Source: CAYRLW01 sp964425215 (GTDB lineage Bacteria; Spirochaetota; Spirochaetia; Treponematales; Breznakiellaceae). From it: a stretch of DNA of 64,000 bases. Under the pieces are notes generated by a model that saw only the letters and a list, made by a program, of their open reading frames with translations, did no database searches and was not told the origin of the DNA. The stretch is from the NCBI GenBank assembly GCA_964425215.1, contig CAYRLW010000014.1, forward strand, positions 1-64,000, in the 5' to 3' direction. Each line of letters begins with the position of its first letter. The stretch's first letter is position 1. Shown piece after piece: positions 55,381 through 62,241 of the stretch. The position numbers and the translations under genes were made by a program.

Positions 55381-56088
55381 TTGAAGGCCATCGCCCCTAT
55401 CATCCTCGATCGCCACCGACTGGACGACGACGAAGTGCGAAAGCGTGGCGGCGACGCGATCCAATTGCGATTGAGGCAGCAAGGGGTCCAGGCTGAACTC
55501 TCCGACCAGACCGCCGCCCTTCTTTGGGACACGGCGATGGACGTCGCATGCAAGGGCGCGGCCTGGCGAGCGCGCCAAGGGTCTCGAAAAGCGATGCGAA
55601 CCAAGCCTTCCGAAGACCCCGTCCTGCGTCGCTGTACGCGCGTCGTCGCTATGGTGCACGAACTTCACAAGGTCGGGTATCAGCGCCTGCGCATTCTCCC
55701 CTTCTGGTCCCCCAGCGGCGCGCATTGGCGATGCGCCATCACCCATGCCGCCAACGTTGAAGCCGATGGCTTCACCTTAAAAGCGTTTGACGAGCGTGCG
55801 GGCGACATCGCCGTCTATTCGTCATCGATGGGATGCGACTACTTCAACTGGAGCGATCAACGTAAAGCGACAGCCCGCGAACTGGCGGTCACGTTTCTTA
55901 GCCGTTTCCCGAAACTGGCCGACCTTAGCCAGGGCCGAGACTGGCTCTACGCCGGTTGGATGACCGATTTTCTTGGGCAGATGGAAGCAGGAGACCAGCA
56001 GGGCCTGATAGGTTTCCTCGCGGATTATCCCGTAGATCCCCGGACGATTGAACCCTGGCTCCCTCCGCCACCGTTCCTCGCCACGTAA
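55381..56088 (+). CDS. Hypothetical protein of the McrBC-linked cluster
   Basis: The protein has about 235 residues from a TTG start at 55381, 13 nt after the previous stop. Helical N-terminal region (DDDEVRKRGGDAIQLRLRQQ), then a mixed domain with HELHKVGYQRLRILPFWSP, HWRCAITHA and YSSSMGCDYFNW, and a helical end. No family or catalytic motif recognised. Same strand and tight spacing place it in the cluster begun by mcrB. Confidence 0.55.
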   Translation: MKAIAPIILDRHRLDDDEVRKRGGDAIQLRLRQQGVQAELSDQTAALLWDTAMDVACKGAAWRARQGSRKAMRTKPSEDPVLRRCTRVVAMVHELHKVGYQRLRILPFWSPSGAHWRCAITHAANVEADGFTLKAFDERAGDIAVYSSSMGCDYFNWSDQRKATARELAVTFLSRFPKLADLSQGRDWLYAGWMTDFLGQMEAGDQQGLIGFLADYPVDPRTIEPWLPPPPFLAT

Positions 56089-56152
56089 GCAAGACAGACG
56101 GAACAGAACGCGCCGAGCGGGCGCCGAGCTCCCTAATCAAAGCGCTCACTGC

Positions 56153-56614
56153 TTAGGAACGAGAGCGACGCCATTCCCACGGCGCTTGAAAGTCTCCAGC
56201 CCAAAGCCCCTTACGGCCGCTTTGGGCATGGTCCTGATCTACCTCATACGCGCGCCCACTATAGCGTGAGTAATCAAGCGCCCAACCTTGGCGCACCATC
56301 CAGGCTCCGAGATCCGATCCCGCAACTGAGCAACGTGCGACGATCCGTCGATAACGATCTGGCCGCCCTACCGGACGGCAGCTGACGGTGCGCTGGCCGA
56401 CATAGTCCGACAGCGCATTCGCCGCCACCTGGCCACAGCGATAGGGTCGCCCGCCCTGGCGGCACGGCTGACGCGCTTCAGGTGCGTCCACACCCCACAA
56501 CCTAACGCGCTGTTCGGCGATCTCCAGCGTGTCGCCATCAATCACGGACGCCCGACCGACAAGGGAACCCGGGGCCGCTGAAAGCGCGGTCGCCACGACT
56601 AACAAAATCAGCAT
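56153..56614 (-). CDS. Secreted thermonuclease-family (SNase) protein
   Basis: The 153-residue protein has a short signal peptide (LLVVATALSAAPGS) and the staphylococcal nuclease fold. It shows VIDGDTLEIAEQRVRLWGVDAPE (catalytic Asp and Arg), a cysteine-rich insert (PCRQGGRPYRCGQ), DRYRRIVARCSV with the second Arg, and QGWALDYSRYS. It would hydrolyse DNA or RNA in the periplasm. It is convergent with the plus-strand cluster and downstream of two unknown genes on its own strand. Confidence 0.85.
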   Translation of the reverse strand: MLILLVVATALSAAPGSLVGRASVIDGDTLEIAEQRVRLWGVDAPEARQPCRQGGRPYRCGQVAANALSDYVGQRTVSCRPVGRPDRYRRIVARCSVAGSDLGAWMVRQGWALDYSRYSGRAYEVDQDHAQSGRKGLWAGDFQAPWEWRRSRS

Positions 56615-56619
56615 AGATT

Positions 56620-56976
56620 CTAGCCCAGTACCGCCTTGATCGCTGAAATCGTAACCCTTCCCCGGTCGATCGCGTCGCCAAAATCACTGCCCAACCACGC
56701 GAAGGCCTCGGTAGAGGCCGGCATGATCAGGAAGCCCCGCGCGCGGAAACGCTCGATAAGAGCCTCTGGCAGAACCGCCTTAGGGTGAGCTTGCACACCC
56801 AGTCGAAACTGGCCTTCGGCCACGCTGGCCCAAAATCGAAACCCCTGTGCCGGGCCAGGCTCGGCGAGCGGATAGCGGCCATTTGGCCCGCCGGCGACGA
56901 CTTTTAGATCTAGGGCTTCCAATAGCCGACCAGCGTCGTTTGACATCCTATCGCCTCCCAGCTGCTTTTCTAGCAT
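56620..56976 (-). CDS. Hypothetical protein
   Basis: The protein has 118 residues from ATG 56976, which follows AAGGAGGAGA; an internal ATG at 56946 also has a good site (GGGAGG). Contents: ALDLKVVAGGPNGRYPLAEP, WASVAEGQFRLGVQAHP, then LPEALIERFRARGFLIMP. No known domain or signal peptide. It lies between two minus-strand genes and likely belongs to their transcript. Confidence 0.5.
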   Translation of the reverse strand: MLEKQLGGDRMSNDAGRLLEALDLKVVAGGPNGRYPLAEPGPAQGFRFWASVAEGQFRLGVQAHPKAVLPEALIERFRARGFLIMPASTEAFAWLGSDFGDAIDRGRVTISAIKAVLG

Positions 56977-57023
56977 CGAGGTCTCCTCCTTGCGATCGCA
57001 CCTTCCTTGTTGCGTCTTGACCG

Positions 57024-57695
57024 TCACAGGTCATCAAAGGGTTCGAACTCCCAATGATACTTGCTCTTTCGCTGGGTGCGGTCAGGCCATAACCGTGCTC
57101 TGAACAGCGCACCTGTGCCCTCCTCCACGGTCACCACGGCAATGTCCGCCGCCCCGTAGCGCTCATCCGGACGTCCCCGGCTCCGAAACTTTCCAGGGAT
57201 CGCCTTCTCTTCGTCGCGCAGGATGACGACGGCGGGATGGGTGAGGAGTCGTCTGATTACGTCATCGACGTCGAGGCCCTCGGTCTTGTCGATCCAGTCC
57301 TGGACCTCCCAGACAGGGTCTTGATGTTCGAAGGTTACGCCCCGCGTCCAAACCTTCGCCTTAGCGCGCGCTGGCAGATCGTCTGCCAGCAGAGCCTCGC
57401 GCAGGTCGAGGGCGCGCTGGCTCAGCACGCGGCTGCCCCAGATACTGGCGCCATCCCGCCCCCCGCAGGCGATCCGATTGGTCGCAAAGCGAATGGCGCT
57501 GTTAAAGGCAACGTGGCGATCCGCCGGCAAGGTCCCTGCAAGACTGGCGTGATGGAAGGCGCTGGCGATGAAGTTGCGGATAGATCCGAGACCGCATCGC
57601 CCCAAGCCCAAGGCCCGGCATCGCGCCACGATCTCCATTTCCAAATCCGACATGTCGCCCCCATCACGACCGATTCTGACGGAAAGCTCGGCCAT
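57024..57695 (-). CDS. Hypothetical protein
   Basis: The protein has about 223 residues from ATG 57695; 57653 is an alternative start. An N-terminal cysteine-containing helix region (LGLGRCGLGSIRNFIASAFH) is followed by a long helical part and a mixed C-terminal part (VVILRDEEKAIPGKFRSRGR, then AADIAVVTVEEGTGALFRA). No family recognised. It is divergent from the exonuclease gene, with only ~30 nt between the starts. Confidence 0.5.
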   Translation of the reverse strand: MAELSVRIGRDGGDMSDLEMEIVARCRALGLGRCGLGSIRNFIASAFHHASLAGTLPADRHVAFNSAIRFATNRIACGGRDGASIWGSRVLSQRALDLREALLADDLPARAKAKVWTRGVTFEHQDPVWEVQDWIDKTEGLDVDDVIRRLLTHPAVVILRDEEKAIPGKFRSRGRPDERYGAADIAVVTVEEGTGALFRARLWPDRTQRKSKYHWEFEPFDDL

Positions 57696-57726
57696 ACGTG
57701 ACCCGGTAGCAAGAGGGAGGCGCTGC

Positions 57727-58485
57727 ATGCGGTTCAGGGTCATTGATATCGAAACCAGCGGCGGCTCTCCCTCCGAGATCATCGAAATCGCTGCCGTCGA
57801 CGTCGTTTCACGCCTCGGCAGCTGGACCGCGGAGCGGCCGCGCATCCAACGCTACAAACCCCTTGGTGAGATCTCCTTTCACGCCATGGCCATCCACCAT
57901 CTTACGCCGGCCGACCTCGCCGAAGCTCCCTTGTGCACGAACGCAGCGCTTGCCGCCTTCCTTGATGAAGGGTCTTCGGCCGACATCCTTGTGGCCCACA
58001 ACGCCGCCTTCGAAGCCCGCCATATTCCAGCCGACGTCTCGGGCGCGCGTCCTTGGCTTTGCACCGTCAAGGCCGCGCGATGCGCGTGGCCTGACGCGCC
58101 AGGATATGCGAACCAGGTCCTGCGGTACTGGCGAAATCTCGACCTCGCGCCCGACCTAGCAATGCCCGCTCATCGCGCAGGACCGGACGCTTGGGTCACC
58201 GCCCATCTTCTCATCGATCTCCTAGAGTCGGCCTCCGTCGAGCGCTTGATGGCGTGGAACAGAGCTGAGCCAGATCTCGGGCAAGTGCCGTTCGGCAAAC
58301 ATCGCGGCAAGGCCTGGTCGGAGACGCCAACCGACTATCTCCAATGGCTGACGGCGCAGGCAGACATGTCTGACACGGTGCGCACCATTGCCCTGGCAGA
58401 ACTAGCGCGTCGTAGCGCCACGTGCCCCAGGTCGAAACCGCAGCCAGCATCGCCCGCTCCCCAGGCTCCTGCCGATCGGGGCTAG
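57727..58485 (+). CDS. DEDDh 3'-5' exonuclease with C-terminal DUF3820-like domain
   Basis: The 252-residue protein begins with a DnaQ-like exonuclease domain: ExoI motif VIDIETSGG, ExoII ILVAHNAAFEARH and ExoIII AHRAGPDAWVT, with the histidine of a DEDDh enzyme. The last ~65 residues contain VPFGKHRGKAWSETPTDYLQW, the pattern of DUF3820 (a putative quorum-regulated virulence-factor domain often fused to exonucleases). It probably trims 3' ends of DNA or RNA. GAGGGAGG precedes the ATG at 57727; upstream starts lack support. Confidence 0.8.
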   Translation: MRFRVIDIETSGGSPSEIIEIAAVDVVSRLGSWTAERPRIQRYKPLGEISFHAMAIHHLTPADLAEAPLCTNAALAAFLDEGSSADILVAHNAAFEARHIPADVSGARPWLCTVKAARCAWPDAPGYANQVLRYWRNLDLAPDLAMPAHRAGPDAWVTAHLLIDLLESASVERLMAWNRAEPDLGQVPFGKHRGKAWSETPTDYLQWLTAQADMSDTVRTIALAELARRSATCPRSKPQPASPAPQAPADRG

Positions 58486-58536
58486 CTTAACGCGGCGCGC
58501 CATGGCAAGGCACATTCATCTATCAGGGGCATCTCA

Positions 58537-59472
58537 ATGCTAAACTATCAAAGAGTTTCCGTCGCTTGTGCGGCTATAGCTCTATGCGCCACTCTGGCGC
58601 TCCCGCCAGCAGCAACCGCCCAGTCGGCAACAGCCACAGCGGCGACAGAGCAACGTCCGAGCTTGAAGCGACGGGTGGCCGTTGGACGTTTCACCAACAG
58701 CACGCCCTACGGACGCCTTCTTCTTAGCCCGGGCCAGCCCGACCCCATCGCCACACAGGCCAGCGACATGCTGACCAACGCTCTTGTCGGATCCGGTCAC
58801 TTCTTCGTCTTTGAGCGCGGCGACCTAGAGGCCCTGAACGCCGAACGGGCGATGTCCTCGTCGGAAGCGGCCAAACTGGTCGGTGTCGACGCTTTGTTGC
58901 TTGGCTCGATCACCCAGCTGGGACGACGTAACGAAGGCAAGCAGGGCTTCCTCAACTCGCAACGTCGTCAAGCCGTTAACGCCACGGTCGAAATCCGCCT
59001 AGTCGACGTGCGGACGGGCCAAGTCTTCTTCACCGCCTCTGGCGCCGGCGAAGCGACGACCGAGACAGGCGAAGTCGCGGGCTTCGGCACGCGCGCGGGC
59101 TATGATTCTACCTTGAACGACCGCGCCATCGCCGCAGCGATCGCAGACACGATGACCAGCGTCATCAACCAACTGCAACAACGCGCCTGGTTCACGGACA
59201 TCCTGCGAGTGTCCGGGGACACGGTCTTCGTCAGCGGCGGCCAAAGCCAAGGCTTGCGCGTCGGCGACCGTTTTAGGGTCGAAACGCCCGGCGAAGTGGT
59301 CGTCAGCGGCCAGTCTGGCCTGCCGATCACCCTGCCCGGATCCCGCATCGCTGAAATCGAACTAACCGGTTTCTTTGGCGCCACGCCTGAGACTGAAGGA
59401 TCCACCGCCCGCGTGATCGAGGGACATCTTCCCGCCGACACCCAAGGGCTGCGCGTGATGGAGAACCAATAA
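58537..59472 (+). CDS. CsgG/HfaB family outer-membrane export protein
   Basis: The 311-residue protein has a signal peptide (AAIALCATLALPPAATAQ). A CsgG domain follows: RRVAVGRFTNSTPYGR, ASDMLTNALVGSGHFFVFER, AKLVGVDALLLGSITQL and ATVEIRLVDVRTGQVFF. A C-terminal extension contains VSGGQSQGLRVGDRFRV. CsgG proteins form outer-membrane pores; in Caulobacter the relative HfaB serves holdfast attachment. No lipobox cysteine is seen. It is the first of four overlapping genes whose other products are small lipoproteins. Confidence 0.85.
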   Translation: MLNYQRVSVACAAIALCATLALPPAATAQSATATAATEQRPSLKRRVAVGRFTNSTPYGRLLLSPGQPDPIATQASDMLTNALVGSGHFFVFERGDLEALNAERAMSSSEAAKLVGVDALLLGSITQLGRRNEGKQGFLNSQRRQAVNATVEIRLVDVRTGQVFFTASGAGEATTETGEVAGFGTRAGYDSTLNDRAIAAAIADTMTSVINQLQQRAWFTDILRVSGDTVFVSGGQSQGLRVGDRFRVETPGEVVVSGQSGLPITLPGSRIAEIELTGFFGATPETEGSTARVIEGHLPADTQGLRVMENQ

Positions 59473-59777
59473 TGAACCCGAAGCTTCTCGCTGCCGCCCT
59501 TCTGTGCGCGGTACCCGTGACGGGGTGCGTGCAGAACTACGCCGAGCGCGAAATCGTCCAAGGAGCTGCGGCAGCCGCCGTCATCTTTCCCAATGCACCG
59601 CAAGAGGCTCGTATCCTGGTCGACGGTCGAGACCTTGGCGCAGTAGGCCAACATCCCAATGGCGTCGCTCTGCCCTCAGGACGCCATGACATCATTCTCG
59701 CTCTTGGCGAACGACAGCTGCACAAACAAGCCGTCTACGCATCGGCCGGCGCCCGCATCGAGGTCCGCATTCCATGA
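59472..59777 (+). CDS. Small lipoprotein (CsgG operon)
   Basis: The 101-residue protein has a lipoprotein signal peptide with lipobox VTGC (Cys at about residue 19), a hydrophobic stretch (IVQGAAAAAVIFP), and a small beta-rich domain (EARILVDGRDLGAVGQ, PSGRHDIILALGE). The latter resembles a PEGA-type repeat. The start overlaps the csgG-like stop (TAATG), and its stop overlaps the DUF4810 gene (ATGA). It is probably a periplasm-facing partner of the CsgG-like protein. Confidence 0.75.
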   Translation: MNPKLLAAALLCAVPVTGCVQNYAEREIVQGAAAAAVIFPNAPQEARILVDGRDLGAVGQHPNGVALPSGRHDIILALGERQLHKQAVYASAGARIEVRIP

Positions 59778-60142
59778 TCCGTAAGTTTCTCATCGTCGCC
59801 GCGGCCGGCGCGCTACTAACCGTGGCCGCCTGCGCGCCTGCCACACGGTTTGAATGGGGCGCTTACGAACAAGCTCTTTACGCTTACACGCAGAACCCCG
59901 AGAGCCGCAGCGTCTACAAGACCTCCCTCGAACAGGCCATTGAACGCGGTCAGAAGCGCAACGCGGTCGCGCCGGGTCTGCATGCGGAACTCGGCTACCT
60001 CTACCTCGAAGAGGGGGAGCGCGCCGCAGCGCTTCAACACTTCCAGCAAGAGCGCGCCCTGTTTCCTGAGTCCGCCCGCTTCATGGACCGGGTGATCAAC
60101 CAGATTGAACCGTTGCAGGCGGTCGCCGGAGGCCAGAACTAA
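59774..60142 (+). CDS. DUF4810 lipoprotein
   Basis: The 122-residue protein has a lipobox at TVAAC (Cys at 20) and matches DUF4810: FEWGAYEQALYAYTQNPES and GLHAELGYLYLEEGERAAA with LFPES. TPR-like helices are suggested by the AELGYLYLEEGE unit. DUF4810 and DUF799 lipoproteins usually accompany CsgG-like proteins; the system's substrate is unknown. It overlaps neighbours on both sides. Confidence 0.85.
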   Translation: MIRKFLIVAAAGALLTVAACAPATRFEWGAYEQALYAYTQNPESRSVYKTSLEQAIERGQKRNAVAPGLHAELGYLYLEEGERAAALQHFQQERALFPESARFMDRVINQIEPLQAVAGGQN

Positions 60143-60822
60143 TGCGCATGCGATCCCAGCTGATCCTCGCCGCCGCCCTCGCGACGCCACTGGCCACAGC
60201 AGCCTGTGTGACGGCGCCGACTCCAAAACCCTACGCCTCCTTCCGCGCCGAGAACCCGCGCAGCGTCCTCGTCGTCCCGGCGTTGAACTCGACGGTCAAT
60301 GTCGATGCGGCCGACTATTTCGTGTCGACCATCTCCCGCCCCGTAGCGGAGCGCGGCTACTACGTCTTCCCGGCGCACATGGTGAAGCGGGTGCTCGACG
60401 ACGAAGGCCTGTCTGACGCCGGCCTGGTGCACCAAGCTGACGCCTCGCGGTTCGCGCCGCTGTTCGGTTGCGACACGGTGATGTTCGTCGAGATCAAGAA
60501 GTGGGAGTCGCAGTACATCGTCATCTCGACCTCCACCAGTGTGGAATTCGATTACATCTTGAAGAGCTGCCGCACTGGCCAGACCCTGTGGTCAAGCACC
60601 CAGGCCATGACGTACAGCCCCCAAGCTTCCAGCTCCGGCAATCCTCTGGCGGACCTGCTCGCTCAGGCCATCATCTCGGCAATCGAGAAGGCCAAGCCCA
60701 ACTACATTCCCCTCACCCAGCAAGCCAATCTGCTGGCCACCCACACCCTGGGACAAGGACTTCCCGCCGGCCCCTATCTGCCGGCCCAATACGGAAGCGA
60801 TCAGAAGCAGTTCCCCGACTGA
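60142..60822 (+). CDS. DUF799 (GNA1162-like) lipoprotein
   Basis: The 226-residue protein has a lipoprotein signal peptide (lipobox TAAC, Cys about 22), then the DUF799/GNA1162 fold: ENPRSVLVVPALNSTVNVDA, ADYFVSTISRPVAERGYYVF, FGCDTVMFVEIKKWESQYIV. The Neisseria relative GNA1162 has a TolB-like fold. It is the last gene of the CsgG operon; its start overlaps the DUF4810 stop. Confidence 0.85.
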   Translation: MRMRSQLILAAALATPLATAACVTAPTPKPYASFRAENPRSVLVVPALNSTVNVDAADYFVSTISRPVAERGYYVFPAHMVKRVLDDEGLSDAGLVHQADASRFAPLFGCDTVMFVEIKKWESQYIVISTSTSVEFDYILKSCRTGQTLWSSTQAMTYSPQASSSGNPLADLLAQAIISAIEKAKPNYIPLTQQANLLATHTLGQGLPAGPYLPAQYGSDQKQFPD

Positions 60823-60830
60823 TCATCAGG

Positions 60831-60860
60831 GCCGCCACAAAAGGTGGCGGCTCACTTTTC
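60831..60860 (+). terminator. Intrinsic terminator of the CsgG operon
   Basis: GCCGCCAC (60831-60838) pairs with GTGGCGGC (60844-60851) around AAAAG, followed by TCACTTTTC. It lies 9 nt after the DUF799 stop and closes the four-gene operon. Confidence 0.8.
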
Positions 60861-60916
60861 GAATGTCGGCGATGAGGTTGGATCATTGTCGTTCGCTTGG
60901 CTGCAGTCGCTCGACC

Positions 60917-61600
60917 ATGATCCATGCCTTCAACCAAAAGAACGTCCGTCGCTTACTCGTTCGCAGTCGGGCCGAGCACGGGCTTGAAAAGACCGAGGAT
61001 GCCGTCACCTCGATGGTCTTCTCGCCGCTAGATTTCATGAGCGCCGCCGACGCGCTCGAAGCACTGTGCACCGTTACCCTTCATGATCGGGCTGAATTGA
61101 GCGGCCGGCGCCTTCTGCGGCACGACCTTCAGCTTTGGCCGAGCGGCTTGACAGCCAAGGCCTGGAACGATGACGGCCATAGTCGATGCGAACCCGATCT
61201 GCTGGCCAAGTTCGAGTTCGCCGACGGACCGGATCTCGTCTTCATAGGCGAGATGAAATGGGATTGGCGCATGCCCAAGGATGCCTTAGGCGCCGAACTA
61301 CGGCGTGAGCGCGAGGCGGTACGCCGGCTCCACCCCCGAGCCGACCTCGTGCTGTTCGTCATCTCAAAACACCGGCTACCCACCACGGTAGCTGGAGCCT
61401 CAACCGCCACATGGACCGATGTCGCCAGCCGCCTTTTGGCCTCAGAGCGCTCTGCCTTGCCGAGCGCTGTTTCGCGTTGGGCCGGACTCGTCCGCACCTT
61501 TCTCAAAAAGGCTGACCAAACCGCCTTCTCCGGTTTGCCCACGCCGCCGCCGGTTCACCCCGCATGGCTGACTCGGCCAATCTTTAGAAGAATACTCTAA
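60917..61600 (+). CDS. Predicted PD-(D/E)XK nuclease, hypothetical
   Basis: The protein has about 227 residues from ATG 60917 (upstream starts at 60863 and 60872 are possible). A helical start (MIHAFNQKNVRRLLVRSR, then EDAVTSMVFSPLDFM) precedes a core with CEPDLLAKFEF, GPDLVFIGEMKWDW and ELRREREAVRR. The Asp in EPD and the ExK in GEMK, about 19 residues apart, form a PD-(D/E)XK active site. The family is not one I can name. The stop overlaps the start of the next gene (TAATG). Small nuclease plus partner is a frequent defence arrangement. Confidence 0.55.
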   Translation: MIHAFNQKNVRRLLVRSRAEHGLEKTEDAVTSMVFSPLDFMSAADALEALCTVTLHDRAELSGRRLLRHDLQLWPSGLTAKAWNDDGHSRCEPDLLAKFEFADGPDLVFIGEMKWDWRMPKDALGAELRREREAVRRLHPRADLVLFVISKHRLPTTVAGASTATWTDVASRLLASERSALPSAVSRWAGLVRTFLKKADQTAFSGLPTPPPVHPAWLTRPIFRRIL

Positions 61601-62229
61601 TGACGACCTCGCCTCTGTTCGCCGCAGCCGGCTATCTCGAGGCCGTCTGGCGCGAGCTCGACCATCTCGCGATTGCCATCCCCGAAGCGCTTCGTCCGTT
61701 CGGCGTGAATGCCGAAAGCCCACGATCCGAGAGGCATACTGATGACTACAGTTCTCGGCGCCTTGCCTATTTTTACACTTTGTGGGGGATCGTGCCGCGG
61801 CAAAGAATATCTTCGGATTTAGTGCTGTATCTCGATCTACATCGCGGCGAGTTAGATCAACGTTCCCTTTGGCCCCTTGCACAAACACCGCTGCTCGTAG
61901 TCGCCTACGCCGCAAGGGACGGCTGGGACCTCTCGCAGCTGGAGTTCGACATCGACGGCCGCTTCGTCGACGATGATGCACAAGATCAATTGCGCCCGTA
62001 TCCCGAGTCCGATGGGCGCCTCATTGTATGGGAAGGATCTGGACCAGAGGACGCGCCGCTCCTGCGACGTGACTGGCTGTTCGGCGTGCCTGTAGAGAGC
62101 CTAACGGATCCTGGCGCCGTCGATCGGGAGTTGATCCAACCTCTGGTCGGTCTTCTGAAGCGCGGCCTGTCGCCACGCGAGGCGTTCCATGAGGCACAAA
62201 CCACCGTGGTCTGGCCACTTCAGCTTTAA
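61600..62229 (+). CDS. Hypothetical protein, partner of the nuclease
   Basis: This 209-residue protein has no motif I recognise. An N-terminal helix region (AAAGYLEAVWRELDHLAIAI), a middle with YFYTLWGIVPRQR and LLVVAYAARDGWDLS, an acidic segment (FVDDDAQDQL) and a helical end are visible. It is co-translated with the predicted nuclease by a one-base overlap, so the two probably act together. It converges with the helicase gene, 12 nt apart. Confidence 0.55.
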   Translation: MTTSPLFAAAGYLEAVWRELDHLAIAIPEALRPFGVNAESPRSERHTDDYSSRRLAYFYTLWGIVPRQRISSDLVLYLDLHRGELDQRSLWPLAQTPLLVVAYAARDGWDLSQLEFDIDGRFVDDDAQDQLRPYPESDGRLIVWEGSGPEDAPLLRRDWLFGVPVESLTDPGAVDRELIQPLVGLLKRGLSPREAFHEAQTTVVWPLQL

Positions 62230-62241
62230 GCGTCCGCCGGC

